Part shown: in pieces, positions 46,309 to 55,263 of the stretch
How positions within the stretch are numbered: position 1 is the first letter of the stretch
How the letters are laid out: each line of letters begins with the position of its first letter
Position numbers and translations under genes: made by a program
Assembly: GCF_004682045.1 (NCBI RefSeq)
Contig: NZ_QUZT01000003.1
Coordinates: 124,001-188,000, forward strand
Length of the DNA: 64,000 nt
Source of the DNA: Pseudomonas nabeulensis
Lineage (GTDB): Bacteria; Pseudomonadota; Gammaproteobacteria; Pseudomonadales; Pseudomonadaceae
Direction of reading: 5' to 3'
The notes under the pieces: generated by a model
What the model was told of the DNA's origin: nothing
The model's database searches: none
The model's input: the letters and a program-made list of their open reading frames with translations, nothing else

Positions 46309-47736
46309 TTACAAAGTCAGGAAGCCGTCGTAGAGTCCAAAGGCCGCCACCAGGGCGCCAATGACCACTGCGGCGAAAATCAGCTTCTCGACATTGGTGA
46401 AAATCGGTTTGCCCAGTTCACGCTTGGCTTTGGCGAACAGGATCGCGCCGGGGGCGTAGAGCAGGGCGGAGAGCAGCAGGTATTTGGTGCCGCCGGCGTA
46501 GAGCAGCCAGATCGCGTACACCAGGGCGATAGCGCCGATAAACAGGTCTTTCTTGCGCTCTTGCAGAGCGTTCTCGTAGGTTTCACCGCGCACTGCCAGC
46601 AACAGGGCGTAGGCCGCCGACCACAGGTAAGGCACCAGGATCATCGAGGTGGCGAGGTAGATCAGCGACAGGTAAGTGCTGGCCGAGAACAACGTGATCA
46701 CCAGGAACAGCTGCACCATGGCGTTGGTCAGCCACAGGGCGTTGACCGGCACATGGTTGGCGTTTTCCTTGCGCAGGAACTCCGGCATGGTGTGGTCCTT
46801 GGCGGCGGCGAACATGATCTCCGCACACAGCAGCACCCACGACAGCAGCGCACCCAGCAAGGAAATGATCAAGCCGACGCTGATCAGCACCGCGCCCCAG
46901 TGGCCCACCACATGCTCCAGCACAGCGGCCATCGACGGGTTCTGCAGCTTGGCCAGTTCCGGTTGGGTCATGATCCCCAGGGACAGCACGTTCACCAGCA
47001 TCAGGAACAGCAGCACGGTGATAAAGCCGATGACGGTGGCCTTGCCGACGTCGGAGCGTTTTTCCGCACGGGACGAGAAGATGCTCGCGCCCTCGATGCC
47101 GATAAACACCCACACGGTGACCAGCATCATGTTGCGCACCTGGTTCATCACACTGCCCAGGTCCGGGTTTTTCACGCCCCAGATGTCAGCGGTGAAGATC
47201 TCCAGCTTGAACGCGAACAGCGCGATCAACACGAACAGCACCAGCGGCACCACCTTGGCGACGGTGGTCACCAGGTTGATAAACGCCGCTTCCTTGATCC
47301 CGCGCAGCACCAGAAAGTGCACGGCCCACAGCAGCACCGACGCACCAATGACGGCCGCCGGCGTGTTGCCTTCGCCAAAGATCGGGAAGAAGTAACCGAG
47401 GGTGCTGAACAGCAACACGAAGTAACCGACGTTGCCCAACCAGGCACTGATCCAGTAGCCCCAGGCCGACGAGAAACCCATGTAGTCGCCGAAACCGGCC
47501 TTGGCATAGGCGTACACACCGCCGTCGAGGTCGGGCTTGCGGTTGGCGAGGGTCTGGAACACAAAAGCGAGGGTCAACATGCCGATGGCGGTAATCACCC
47601 AACCAATCAATACCGCGCCGACGTCGGCGCTGGCAGCCATGTTCTGCGGCAGTGAGAAGATCCCGCCACCAATCATCGAACCCACGACAAGTGCAACCAG
47701 TGCACCAAGCTTAAGTTTTCCGGGAGTTTCAGACAT
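46309..47736 (-). CDS. arcD: Arginine/ornithine antiporter ArcD
   Basis: 475 residues, about 12 to 13 membrane segments of the APC superfamily. The first segment region reads LVALVVGSMIGGGIFSLPQN, and the middle holds VFIGIEGASIFSSRAEKRSDVG. It exchanges arginine for ornithine. It is the first gene of the leftward arcDABC operon. The longer frame to 47793 is not used; the ATG at 47736 gives the family start MSETPGKLKL. A second, divergent copy lies at 48185. Confidence 0.96.
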   Translation of the reverse strand: MSETPGKLKLGALVALVVGSMIGGGIFSLPQNMAASADVGAVLIGWVITAIGMLTLAFVFQTLANRKPDLDGGVYAYAKAGFGDYMGFSSAWGYWISAWLGNVGYFVLLFSTLGYFFPIFGEGNTPAAVIGASVLLWAVHFLVLRGIKEAAFINLVTTVAKVVPLVLFVLIALFAFKLEIFTADIWGVKNPDLGSVMNQVRNMMLVTVWVFIGIEGASIFSSRAEKRSDVGKATVIGFITVLLFLMLVNVLSLGIMTQPELAKLQNPSMAAVLEHVVGHWGAVLISVGLIISLLGALLSWVLLCAEIMFAAAKDHTMPEFLRKENANHVPVNALWLTNAMVQLFLVITLFSASTYLSLIYLATSMILVPYLWSAAYALLLAVRGETYENALQERKKDLFIGAIALVYAIWLLYAGGTKYLLLSALLYAPGAILFAKAKRELGKPIFTNVEKLIFAAVVIGALVAAFGLYDGFLTL

Positions 47737-48184
47737 TGCGTGACTCCAATGCAGGAGAAGAGAGACCACAGAATAATTCCGTGCGCTATTCAAACAGCTG
47801 ACTCAGATCACTTCATTGGCACATTCCATTGTGAATTAATGACTTAGGTTGGAAACTCGCAGGCGATAAGTGTCCTCTGAAAGGCGCTTGCCAGAGCGCT
47901 TCCTTCATTTGTGGTTAATCAATTAGTCAGGTCTATGGACGTTTGAAGCTAGACCGTTTTCTAGGATGTGCAAACTTTTTGAACGATGTTTCACAAAAGC
48001 GCTATAAGCGTTATGTGCAGCGCAGTATTTAAAATCTAAATAGTCCCAAGTGGCATAAATTGACAGGCCATTTGGTTATGAGCGTGTTTGTTTTATCGCC
48101 GTCTCTAATAAACGCTACACTCGATGAGTTAATTAGTTGAGTGCACGGTTGTCCGCTCAAATTGTTATGGATGCAGGAGTCTTC
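47737..48184. promoter_or_regulatory. Divergent control region of the two arcD genes
   Basis: 448 bases with no coding frame, AT-rich, containing the promoters of arcDABC (left) and of the arcD paralog (right). A candidate Anr/Fnr box TTGTGGTTAATCAA at 47909-47922 matches TTGAT-N4-ATCAA at eight of ten positions. A weaker half-matching site CTGACTCAGATCAC lies at about 47799-47812. No other site was clear. Confidence 0.6.
47909..47922. promoter_or_regulatory. Candidate Anr (FNR-type) box
   Basis: TTGTGGTTAATCAA, two mismatches from TTGAT-N4-ATCAA, about 173 bases before arcD and 263 before the divergent paralog. Anr-driven expression at low oxygen is the known control of arc operons in Pseudomonas. 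Confidence 0.5.
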
Positions 48185-49612
48185 ATGTCCCAGTCGACCC
48201 AGAAACTTCGACTCAGCGCCCTGATCGCCCTGGTGGTGGGGTCGATGATCGGCGGGGGGATTTTCTCCCTGCCGCAGAACATGGCGGCCCGTGCAGAGGT
48301 CGGCGCGATTTTGATTGGCTGGGGGATTACTGCCATTGGCATGCTGACCCTGGCGTTCGTGTTCCAGACCCTGGCCAACCGCAAGCCCGATTTGAATTCC
48401 GGGGTGTACGCCTATGCCAAGGCCGGGTTTGGCGACTACATGGGGTTTTCCTCGGCATGGGGCTATTGGATCAGCGCCTGGATGGGCAACGTCGGTTACT
48501 TCGTGTTGCTATTTAGTACCCTCGGCTACTTTTTCCCGGTGTTTGGCCAGGGCAATACACCGGTGGCGATTGTCTGCGCGTCGCTGCTGCTGTGGGCCGT
48601 GCATTTTCTGGTGATGCGCGGGATCAAGGAGGCGGCGTTCATCAACCAGGTGACCACGGTGGCGAAGATCGTGCCGCTGCTGATGTTTATCGTGATCGCG
48701 GCGGTGGCGTTCAAGGCGGATATCTTCACCCGCGATGTCTGGGGACTGGGCAACCCGAACATGGGCAGTGTGGTGGACCAGGTGCGCCACATGATGCTGG
48801 TCACCGTGTTTGTGTTTATCGGCATCGAAGGCGCCAGCGTCTACTCGGCCCGCGCCGAAAAACGCTCGGATGTGGGCCGCGCCACGGTGATCGGGTTCCT
48901 TGGTGTGCTGGCGCTGCTGGTACTGGTGAACGTGCTGTCCCTGGGGATCATGAGCCAACCGGAGCTGGCGCAGTTGCAGAACCCGTCCCTGGCCGGTGTG
49001 TTGGAACATATCGTCGGGCCGTGGGGCGCGATGGCGATCAGCATCGGCCTGGCGGTGTCACTGTTGGGCGCTTTGCTCTCTTGGGCGTTGCTGTGTGCCG
49101 AGATCCTGTACGCGACGGCCCACGACAAGACCATGCCCGCGTTCTTGAAGAAAGAAAATGCCAACCAGGTGCCGGTCAACGCCCTGTGGCTGACCAATGT
49201 AATGATCCAGGTGTTCCTGGTGATTACGCTGTTTTCCCAGAGCACCTACACCACGCTGATTTACCTGGCGTCGTCGATGATCCTGGTGCCGTACCTGTGG
49301 TCGGCGGCCTACGCAGTGCTGTTGAGCGGGCGCGGCGAAACCTATGAAGACGCCCCGCGCCGGCGCATGAAGGACTTGCTGGTGGGCCTGATCGCCCTGG
49401 GTTACGCCGTCTGGCTGCTGTACGCCGGCGGCTTGAAGTACCTGCTGCTATCGGCGCTGTTGTATGCACCGGGCGTGATCCTGTTTGCCCTGGCCAAGCG
49501 CGAGCAGGGCCAGCCCTTGTTTACCCACATGGAAAAAGGCATTTTCAGCTGCGTGGTCGCTGGCGCAGGGCTGGCGGCGTATGGCTTGTACAGCGGAGTG
49601 TTGTCGTTGTGA
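48185..49612 (+). CDS. Second ArcD-type arginine/ornithine antiporter
   Basis: 475 residues, exactly the length of ArcD and very similar along its whole course (LIALVVGSMIGGGIFSLPQN, SSAWGYWISAWMGNVGYFVL, VFIGIEGASVYSARAEKRSD). It is encoded divergently from arcD across a 448-base control region. AGGAG precedes the ATG at 48185. The paralog may differ in substrate or in timing. The alkA start overlaps its stop, so the two are coupled. Confidence 0.9.
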   Translation: MSQSTQKLRLSALIALVVGSMIGGGIFSLPQNMAARAEVGAILIGWGITAIGMLTLAFVFQTLANRKPDLNSGVYAYAKAGFGDYMGFSSAWGYWISAWMGNVGYFVLLFSTLGYFFPVFGQGNTPVAIVCASLLLWAVHFLVMRGIKEAAFINQVTTVAKIVPLLMFIVIAAVAFKADIFTRDVWGLGNPNMGSVVDQVRHMMLVTVFVFIGIEGASVYSARAEKRSDVGRATVIGFLGVLALLVLVNVLSLGIMSQPELAQLQNPSLAGVLEHIVGPWGAMAISIGLAVSLLGALLSWALLCAEILYATAHDKTMPAFLKKENANQVPVNALWLTNVMIQVFLVITLFSQSTYTTLIYLASSMILVPYLWSAAYAVLLSGRGETYEDAPRRRMKDLLVGLIALGYAVWLLYAGGLKYLLLSALLYAPGVILFALAKREQGQPLFTHMEKGIFSCVVAGAGLAAYGLYSGVLSL

Positions 49613-50472
49613 AACTGGCGTATCAGCCGCCCTATGACTGGGCGGCGATGGTGGTTTTTTTGTCGATGCGGGCGATCAGCGGGATGGAGATCGTGGAGGC
49701 GGGTGTGTATCGGCGCAGTATCGGTGTGGATGGGCAGCATGGCTGGATCAGCGTGGCACCGGGGGCGGGGGATTGGTTGGACGTCGCTGTGGATTTTCCC
49801 GATGCGGCGGCGCTGCCGGAGATTGAGCGGCGTCTGCGCAATATGTTTGACCTGGACGCCCAGCCGCAGTTGATCAACCCGCAGTTGGCAGCCGACCCAC
49901 TGATGGCGCAGTTGGTGGCGGCGCGCCCGGGCCTGCGGGTTCCAGGCACTTGGGATGGCCTGGAGTTGGCGATTCGCGCGGTGCTGGGCCAGCAGATCAC
50001 GGTGGTGGCGGCGATTCGCCTGGCGGGTAAGTTGGTGGCGCAATATGGCCAGCCACTTGAAACACCCTACGCTGGCATCACCCATGTTTTCCCTGAGGCC
50101 GAGGTGTTGGCGGTGGCGGACCTGGCGACCCTGGGCATGCCCAAGGCCCGTGGGCGTACCTTGTCTGGTGTTGCCCAGGCGTTGTTGGATGATCCGCAAT
50201 TATTCGAACCCAAGGCCAGTCTCAAGGACAGCGTGGCGCGGTTGGTAGCCTTGCCGGGGATTGGCGATTGGACGGCGCAATACATCGCCATGCGCCAGAT
50301 GCGCGAGGCGGATGCGTTTGCGTCGGGGGATATCGGCTTGATCAACGCGTTGGCGGCGTTGGAGGGCGGACCGGTGTCGGCGCGGCAATTGTCAGCCCGG
50401 GCCGAGGCGTGGCGACCGTTGCGGGCGTATGCGGCGCAGCATTTGTGGACGTCGCTTGGCCGGGGGGATTGA
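49609..50472 (+). CDS. alkA: DNA-3-methyladenine glycosylase II AlkA
   Basis: 287 residues. An N-terminal AlkA_N-type region (MKLAYQPPYDWAAMVVFL) is followed by the HhH-GPD glycosylase domain: VLGQQITVVAA, the helix-hairpin-helix LPGIGDWTAQYIAMR, and the catalytic Asp in FASGDIGLINAL. It removes alkylated purines from DNA. The GTG start at 49609 overlaps the stop of the arcD paralog by four bases. A functional link to arginine transport is not obvious; the overlap may reflect chance co-transcription. Confidence 0.92.
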   Translation: MKLAYQPPYDWAAMVVFLSMRAISGMEIVEAGVYRRSIGVDGQHGWISVAPGAGDWLDVAVDFPDAAALPEIERRLRNMFDLDAQPQLINPQLAADPLMAQLVAARPGLRVPGTWDGLELAIRAVLGQQITVVAAIRLAGKLVAQYGQPLETPYAGITHVFPEAEVLAVADLATLGMPKARGRTLSGVAQALLDDPQLFEPKASLKDSVARLVALPGIGDWTAQYIAMRQMREADAFASGDIGLINALAALEGGPVSARQLSARAEAWRPLRAYAAQHLWTSLGRGD

Positions 50473-50491
50473 TGGTGGCTGTGCTGGACTC

Positions 50492-50600
50492 ATCGGGGGC
50501 AAGCCCCCTCCCACACTTACCGTGTTCACAATTCAAAATGTGTGAATACAGTCAATGTGGGAGGGGCCGTGCGACGATTCGACTTGCCCCCGATAGCGGT
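50492..50600. repeat. REP elements in tail-to-tail order
   Basis: A right-hand arm (ATCGGGGGCAAGCCCCCTCC, ending CACAC) comes first at 50492-50516. A left-hand arm with the CGGTGCGACG-like variant (AATGTGGGAGGGGCCGTGCG) follows at 50554-50600. The order is reversed relative to the other REPINs in the window, as if two REPINs had recombined or a piece had been lost. It lies between convergent alkA and the CoA-transferase gene. Confidence 0.85.
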
Positions 50601-50607
50601 AGTGGGG

Positions 50608-51957
50608 TCACCACTGAGCCCGATGCGACCCCAATTCCCCCGCCGGCAAATCCCACTGCAACGGCGTGCCACTGATGGTCACTGGTGGTAACAACCGATG
50701 AGCCTGGCCCCAAGCGGTCTGCTCCACCACCAACCCCTGATCCCCTGCTTCTTCTGCCCGCAACGCCAGTTGTTCCGGCACTTGCCCAGCCTCTACCAGC
50801 AATGTCGCGGTACGTGCCAACGACAGCAACGCCGAGCCACCGCGTCCCGACTTCAACCGCTCACTCAACGCCTGAATCGCACTGGCCGCCATCAAATACC
50901 CGGTGGCGTGATCCAGCGCCTGCAACGGCAGCGGCACCGGTTGGTCGGCCCGTTTCCAGGCCATGCCCGCGTCAGCAATCCCGCTGCTCATCTGCACCAG
51001 GCTGTCGAAGCCCCGGCGATTGCGCCAAGGGCCGCTCCAGCCGTAGGCGTTGAGGCTGACGTCGATCAAACCGGGGGCGATGTGTTGCAGTTCGCTGGCG
51101 GTATAGCCCAGTTGCTCAAGGGCGTCTGCACGGTAACCGTGGAACAGGATGTCGGCTTCCTTCAGGAGACTTTCGAATACTTGCCGGCCTTCGGGGTTTT
51201 TCAGGTCCAGCCGGGCGCAGCGTTTGCCCAGCGTCATTTCCGGCACCACGCCGGGTTCATTCCAAGTGGGCGAGTCGATGCGCAGTACATCCGCGCCCAG
51301 GCCCGCAAGAAAACGACTGGCCACGGGGCCAGCCAACACGCGGGTCAGGTCCAGCACTTTGATCCCCGCCAGCGGCCGCGCTATCGAGCCGAGCCAGGAT
51401 TTGTCGGTGGTGGTTTCAAACATCTGGCGCTGCACCAAGGCTTCGGCATTGACCGCCAACCCTTGCGGATGGGCTTGCCAGGCCTGCCACGAACGCATCT
51501 GCGCTGCGCAGCCACCCTCATCGACAATCGCCTGTTCCAGTTCAGCGGCATTCCATGTGGCGACTTTGCTGGCCATCTCGGCACGGTCGGCAACTTTACC
51601 GAGTACACGCTCGGCAGCAGCGCGGTGATGGGGTGCATTGGTGTGCAAGCGAATCCAGCCATCGGCGCAGGCGTAGTCGCCGGCCACGGGATCCCACAGC
51701 GGCGGCACTTGCCAGCCCACCGGGCGGATCGAGGAGGAGAACCAGAACGACGCGAGGCGCCGGTCTACGCTAACGCTCGGCAAACGCCCCGTCTGTTGCT
51801 GGATCAACTGGGCCACGGCCTGTCCGGCGGCGCCGATGCTGGCGCTGGCCAGTTCGGTGACGGCGAAGGTCGAGGGCAGGGCGCCGACCTCGGTAAAGGT
51901 CAGTGGAGTGTGGGGTAAATCGAGTGCGGCTTGGATGGATGTCAGCAGGTCAGTCAT
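50608..51957 (-). CDS. Class III (CaiB/BaiF-like) CoA-transferase
   Basis: About 449 residues. The CoA-transferase III core begins near residue 195 (LAGIKVLDLTRVLAGPVASRFLAGLGADVLRID) and continues with LDLKNPEGRQVFESLLKEADILFHGYRADALEQLGY. The N-terminal half is an unusually long divergent copy of the same fold (WDPVAGDYACADGWIRLHTNAPHHR). Such enzymes move CoA between carboxylic acids; the substrate is unknown. The second ATG at 51957 is used here; 51960 is also possible. It is isolated between alkA and the sensor kinase. Confidence 0.85.
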   Translation of the reverse strand: MTDLLTSIQAALDLPHTPLTFTEVGALPSTFAVTELASASIGAAGQAVAQLIQQQTGRLPSVSVDRRLASFWFSSSIRPVGWQVPPLWDPVAGDYACADGWIRLHTNAPHHRAAAERVLGKVADRAEMASKVATWNAAELEQAIVDEGGCAAQMRSWQAWQAHPQGLAVNAEALVQRQMFETTTDKSWLGSIARPLAGIKVLDLTRVLAGPVASRFLAGLGADVLRIDSPTWNEPGVVPEMTLGKRCARLDLKNPEGRQVFESLLKEADILFHGYRADALEQLGYTASELQHIAPGLIDVSLNAYGWSGPWRNRRGFDSLVQMSSGIADAGMAWKRADQPVPLPLQALDHATGYLMAASAIQALSERLKSGRGGSALLSLARTATLLVEAGQVPEQLALRAEEAGDQGLVVEQTAWGQAHRLLPPVTISGTPLQWDLPAGELGSHRAQW

Positions 51958-51997
51958 CAAGGGCCCTCCGTTAAAGAAGGGCCACTATAGAAGATCA

Positions 51998-53341
51998 TCA
52001 GGCCGGTGTGACAACCCCGGGTTCCAACGGCAAGTCGATACGGGCGATAAAACCGCCCTCGGGATGGTTGGCCAGGACCAGGCTGCCGCCGTGGCGTTCG
52101 GCGGCGCGACGGGCAATTGCCAGGCCCAGGCCGTGGCCTTGTGCAGTCTGGCCGGGGGCGCGGTAGAACGGCTCGCCCAATTGGCCGAGGTGTTCGGCTT
52201 CAACGCCGGGACCATGGTCGCGCACGCTGATCAGGATGCGCTCACCCTGGCGCTGCGCCTGCACTTCAATCGCCTGGTTCGGCGGGTTGAAGCGCAAGGC
52301 GTTGCGCAGCAGGTTATCCACCGCCCGTTCGATCATGGTTGGCCAGCCTTTGAGGTGCAGGCCGGCGTCGGCGCTCAGTTGCACGTTTTGTTCGGGAGCG
52401 CTGAGCAGGGCATCTTTCTGCAAGGTCTTGAGCAAGGGGTAAAGGTCGACGTCCTCGGCGCTGGCGTTATCGGCATCGACGCGGGCCAACACCAGGATCT
52501 CGCTGATCAGGGCCTCCAGGCGATCACATTCACGGGTCAGCCGCGGCCAGAGTTTTTCCCGCTCTTCGGGGCTGGCGCGTTCGGCCAGGGCCAGGGCGAT
52601 GCGCAGGCGGGCCAAGGGTGAGCGCAATTCGTGGGACACATCACGCAGCAATTGGCGCTGGCTGCTGATCAGGCTTTGCAGGCGCGCGCCCATGCGGTTG
52701 AAGTCGGTGGCGAGCACGCCGAACTCATCGCGGCGGTTGGCCAGTTGCGCCAGGCTGTTTTGCTGGTAGGTGGCTTGGCCGAGGTCATGCACCGCACCCC
52801 GCAAACGGCTGAGGGGGCGGGTGATGGACAGCGTCACCAGCAGGCTGAACAGGGTCAATACCACCAGGGCAATCGCCAAGGCACTGAGCGGCCAGAGCAG
52901 GCTGTTGCGGTGCCAGGCGTCCAGTTCGGGGTGGGGGATGCGGTAGATCAGCAGGTAGGTGTCGCCGGTTTTGTCGCTGGTGTACTCGGCGGTCAGGCGG
53001 CGCCACGGTAGGCGGCCGTCCGGGCTGTCATTCTGGCGCGCTTCGAACGCGGCGGCGCGGCGCGGGAAGGTGCCGCGCACCACCGGGTCGCCGCTTTCGT
53101 TCAGCACTTGCACGTCGATGTGGTATTGGCGCTTGCGCTGTTGCAGCAAGTCCTGGGCGGCGTCTTCGCCCTGGGTCTCGTAGAGTTGGGTCCACTCTTC
53201 GGCCAGGTTGTTGAGCCCGGGGTGGCGGCTGAGAATCCAGGCATCCTGATTAAGCATATGCCCAAGCAGGATCGACAACCCGGCAACCAAGGCAATTGCC
53301 AGCCAGAAACTGGCCAGGATCCGCCAGAACAATGAACGCAC
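51998..53341 (-). CDS. Sensor histidine kinase (CpxA-like)
   Basis: 447 residues. Two membrane segments (residues about 7-27 and 147-170) enclose a periplasmic domain. A HAMP domain follows (ITRPLSRLRGAVHDLG), then the phosphoacceptor His in LLRDVSHELRSPLARLR, and the HATPase with NLLRNALRF, VRDHGPGV and GHGLGLAIARRAAERHGG. It is encoded after the response regulator and the Spy-like protein in one direction, so it is the third gene of that operon. The N-terminal half resembles CpxA-type sensors of envelope stress. Confidence 0.93.
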   Translation of the reverse strand: MRSLFWRILASFWLAIALVAGLSILLGHMLNQDAWILSRHPGLNNLAEEWTQLYETQGEDAAQDLLQQRKRQYHIDVQVLNESGDPVVRGTFPRRAAAFEARQNDSPDGRLPWRRLTAEYTSDKTGDTYLLIYRIPHPELDAWHRNSLLWPLSALAIALVVLTLFSLLVTLSITRPLSRLRGAVHDLGQATYQQNSLAQLANRRDEFGVLATDFNRMGARLQSLISSQRQLLRDVSHELRSPLARLRIALALAERASPEEREKLWPRLTRECDRLEALISEILVLARVDADNASAEDVDLYPLLKTLQKDALLSAPEQNVQLSADAGLHLKGWPTMIERAVDNLLRNALRFNPPNQAIEVQAQRQGERILISVRDHGPGVEAEHLGQLGEPFYRAPGQTAQGHGLGLAIARRAAERHGGSLVLANHPEGGFIARIDLPLEPGVVTPA

Positions 53342-53408
53342 AGGAAACCCTCAAACAGGAAAAGCCCAGTGGCGGTGGCCACTGGGCTGGGGCGGTAAAA
53401 CTAGATCA

Positions 53409-53873
53409 TTATTGCGCTTTTTGCGGCTGCTGGGCTTTCCAGGCCTGGAATTCCTTCCACTCGGCACGGCGCTCGGCTTGTTTCTTGACGATCTCGTCGA
53501 ATTTCTTCTGTTGATCGGGTTTCAGCACGGCGCGGATATCAGCCTGGGTTTTCTGCTTGCCGGCGGCAATCTCGTCCTGCATGGCTTTCTGGTCAGCGGC
53601 GGGCAGCTTGTCCAGGTACTTCTTGGTCAAGTCTTTGCGAGCGTGCCATTGATCACCCATCAGCTTGCCGATTTGCTGGCGCTGCTCTTTGCTCAAATCC
53701 AGTTGGCTGAATGGGCCGCCTTTACCACGCGGGCCGTGTTCACCGCCGTGGCCCGGGCCACCCATCATGTGACCTTCCGGGCCGCCCATCGGGCCTGGAC
53801 CTTCTGGCATCGCAGCCATGGCAACGGTAGGCAGGGCAGCGGCGAACATCAAAGCGATAAGGGTCTTGCGCAT
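53409..53873 (-). CDS. Spy/CpxP-like periplasmic protein with His/Met-rich N-terminus
   Basis: 154 residues. A signal peptide ends near AMAAMPE. The mature N-terminus is rich in Gly, His, Met and Pro (GGPEGHMMGGPGHGGEHGP). The LTxxQ-type motifs that mark the Spy/CpxP family are seen as LDLSKEQRQQIGKLM and LKPDQQKKFDEIV. Family members act as ATP-independent chaperones or as feedback sensors of the adjacent kinase. It lies between the response regulator and the kinase, so it is probably part of their signalling loop. The His/Met tail suggests metal binding, which is inference. Confidence 0.9.
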   Translation of the reverse strand: MRKTLIALMFAAALPTVAMAAMPEGPGPMGGPEGHMMGGPGHGGEHGPRGKGGPFSQLDLSKEQRQQIGKLMGDQWHARKDLTKKYLDKLPAADQKAMQDEIAAGKQKTQADIRAVLKPDQQKKFDEIVKKQAERRAEWKEFQAWKAQQPQKAQ

Positions 53874-54016
53874 GGTGATTCTCCTGTCTCTATTCCGGTG
53901 AGTCCGGATGTGAGTAGATTACGGAGATGAAGGTCAGCGGCAGTCAGGGGAGCGTAAAGCTTGGGTAAAGAGGGGTTTGATGTGAGCTGACAAAACCAGC
54001 GAGGCAGATGAGGTCA

Positions 54017-54047
54017 AATGTGGGAGCTGGCAAGCCAGCTCCCACAG
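54017..54047. repeat. REP-like perfect palindrome
   Basis: TGTGGGAGCTGGC / GCCAGCTCCCACA, with two central A residues. A related REP class, GC-changed in the middle (AGCTGG for AGGGGG). It lies between the response regulator and the Spy-like gene. Confidence 0.85.
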
Positions 54048-54063
54048 GGAATAGTGTTGATGC

Positions 54064-54741
54064 TCAGGGGGCGTAGTAGTAACCACGACTACGCAACGCC
54101 ACAATCCGCGGCCGGCCATCCGGGTGCGGGCCGATCTTTTTGCGCAGGTTGCTGACGTGCATGTCCAGGCTGCGGTCGTACAGGGTCAGTTTGCGGCCCA
54201 AGGCGATTTGCGCCAGTTCCTGTTTATCCAACGGCTCGCCGGGCTGGCGCAGCAAGGCTTCCAGCAGGCGGCTTTCGGAGACGGTGAGGGTGAATTCCTG
54301 CTCGTCGATGCTGACTACGCCGCGCACCGGGCTGAAACACAAATCACCCAGCTCAAGCTGCGTAGACACCGCCGCCGGATGGCTGCGGCGCAACACTGCG
54401 CGCAGGCGGGCAGTCAGTTCCCGTGGGTCGCAGGGCTTGGCCAGGTAGTCGTCGGCGCCGAGTTCCAGGCCGAGGATACGGTCCAGTGGCTCGCCACGTG
54501 CCGAGAGCATCAACACCGGCAGGTCCGGGTGATCCGTGCGCAATTGCTTGAGCAACTCCAGGCCGCTGCCATCGGGCAGCATCACGTCGAGCACCACGGC
54601 GGCAGGGGCGCTGTCAGCCAAGGCTTTGCGCGCACTTAAGCCGTCATGACAAGCACGTACCTGGAACCCTTCCTGGCTCAACCAACTGGTCAGCAGCTCA
54701 CAGAGCTCCTGGTCATCATCTATCAGTAACAGCTCGCTCAT
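54064..54741 (-). CDS. OmpR-family response regulator (CpxR-like)
   Basis: 225 residues. The receiver domain has its acidic pair in LLIDDDQELCELL, the phosphorylated Asp in AAVVLDVMLPDGSG, and the Lys in YLAKPCDPREL. The C-terminal winged helix is of OmpR type (LTVSESRLLEALLRQPGEPLDKQEL, then LTLYDRSLDMHVSNLRKKIG). It is first in the order regulator, Spy-like protein, kinase, so it is the partner of the CpxA-like kinase. Confidence 0.95.
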   Translation of the reverse strand: MSELLLIDDDQELCELLTSWLSQEGFQVRACHDGLSARKALADSAPAAVVLDVMLPDGSGLELLKQLRTDHPDLPVLMLSARGEPLDRILGLELGADDYLAKPCDPRELTARLRAVLRRSHPAAVSTQLELGDLCFSPVRGVVSIDEQEFTLTVSESRLLEALLRQPGEPLDKQELAQIALGRKLTLYDRSLDMHVSNLRKKIGPHPDGRPRIVALRSRGYYYAP

Positions 54742-54748
54742 GACTCAC

Positions 54749-55156
54749 TCAATTTAGCCATTGTCGACGGCGACGGTGCCCACCGCTGGCGAAGATCCCG
54801 CACAGCAAGGCGATCAGTGCGACGGCCCCACCGGTGACAAACCATTGCTGTTGCTCGGTCAGCCAGCGGGTCAAGGCGCCGCCTTGTGTCTCTTTGAGTT
54901 GCTGGACCAGGCGTTGGTTCTCTTGGCGAAGGCGACTCAGTTGAGCGCTTTCGCGAGCAGCGTCTGCGTTTTGCAGTTGCTTGCCCAGTTCTTCGCGCTG
55001 GCGTTCGCTTTCTTTCAAACGTTGCTGCAACTCGGTGATCTGGGCGCCGGCACTCAAGGACAGGGGCGTGGAGCTGCCGGTGTTCGAGGTTTCTTCAGCG
55101 TGGGCCGTAGCCCCGATCGTTAACACTGCCAACAGACACAACTGACTTAAGCGCAT
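54749..55156 (-). CDS. Exported coiled-coil protein with C-terminal membrane anchor
   Basis: 135 residues. A signal peptide (SQLCLLAVLTIGATAHA) is followed by a glutamine/glutamate-rich coiled coil (ITELQQRLKESERQREELGKQ), a C-terminal membrane segment (WFVTGGAVALIALLCGIFASG) and an arginine-rich tail. It resembles the C-terminal part of YgiM-type proteins but has no SH3 domain. Function is unknown. It lies eight bases before the response regulator in the same direction. The start at 55156 is preceded by AGGAGTTCCG. Confidence 0.75.
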   Translation of the reverse strand: MRLSQLCLLAVLTIGATAHAEETSNTGSSTPLSLSAGAQITELQQRLKESERQREELGKQLQNADAARESAQLSRLRQENQRLVQQLKETQGGALTRWLTEQQQWFVTGGAVALIALLCGIFASGGHRRRRQWLN

Positions 55157-55263
55157 CGGAACTCCTGATTCCACACGAATATTCAGACTGTTGTCGGCAG
55201 GTTACCGAGAATAATGAGCCATCAGGCGTGTGCCGAACGTCATCGATTCGACACATTCCACGG

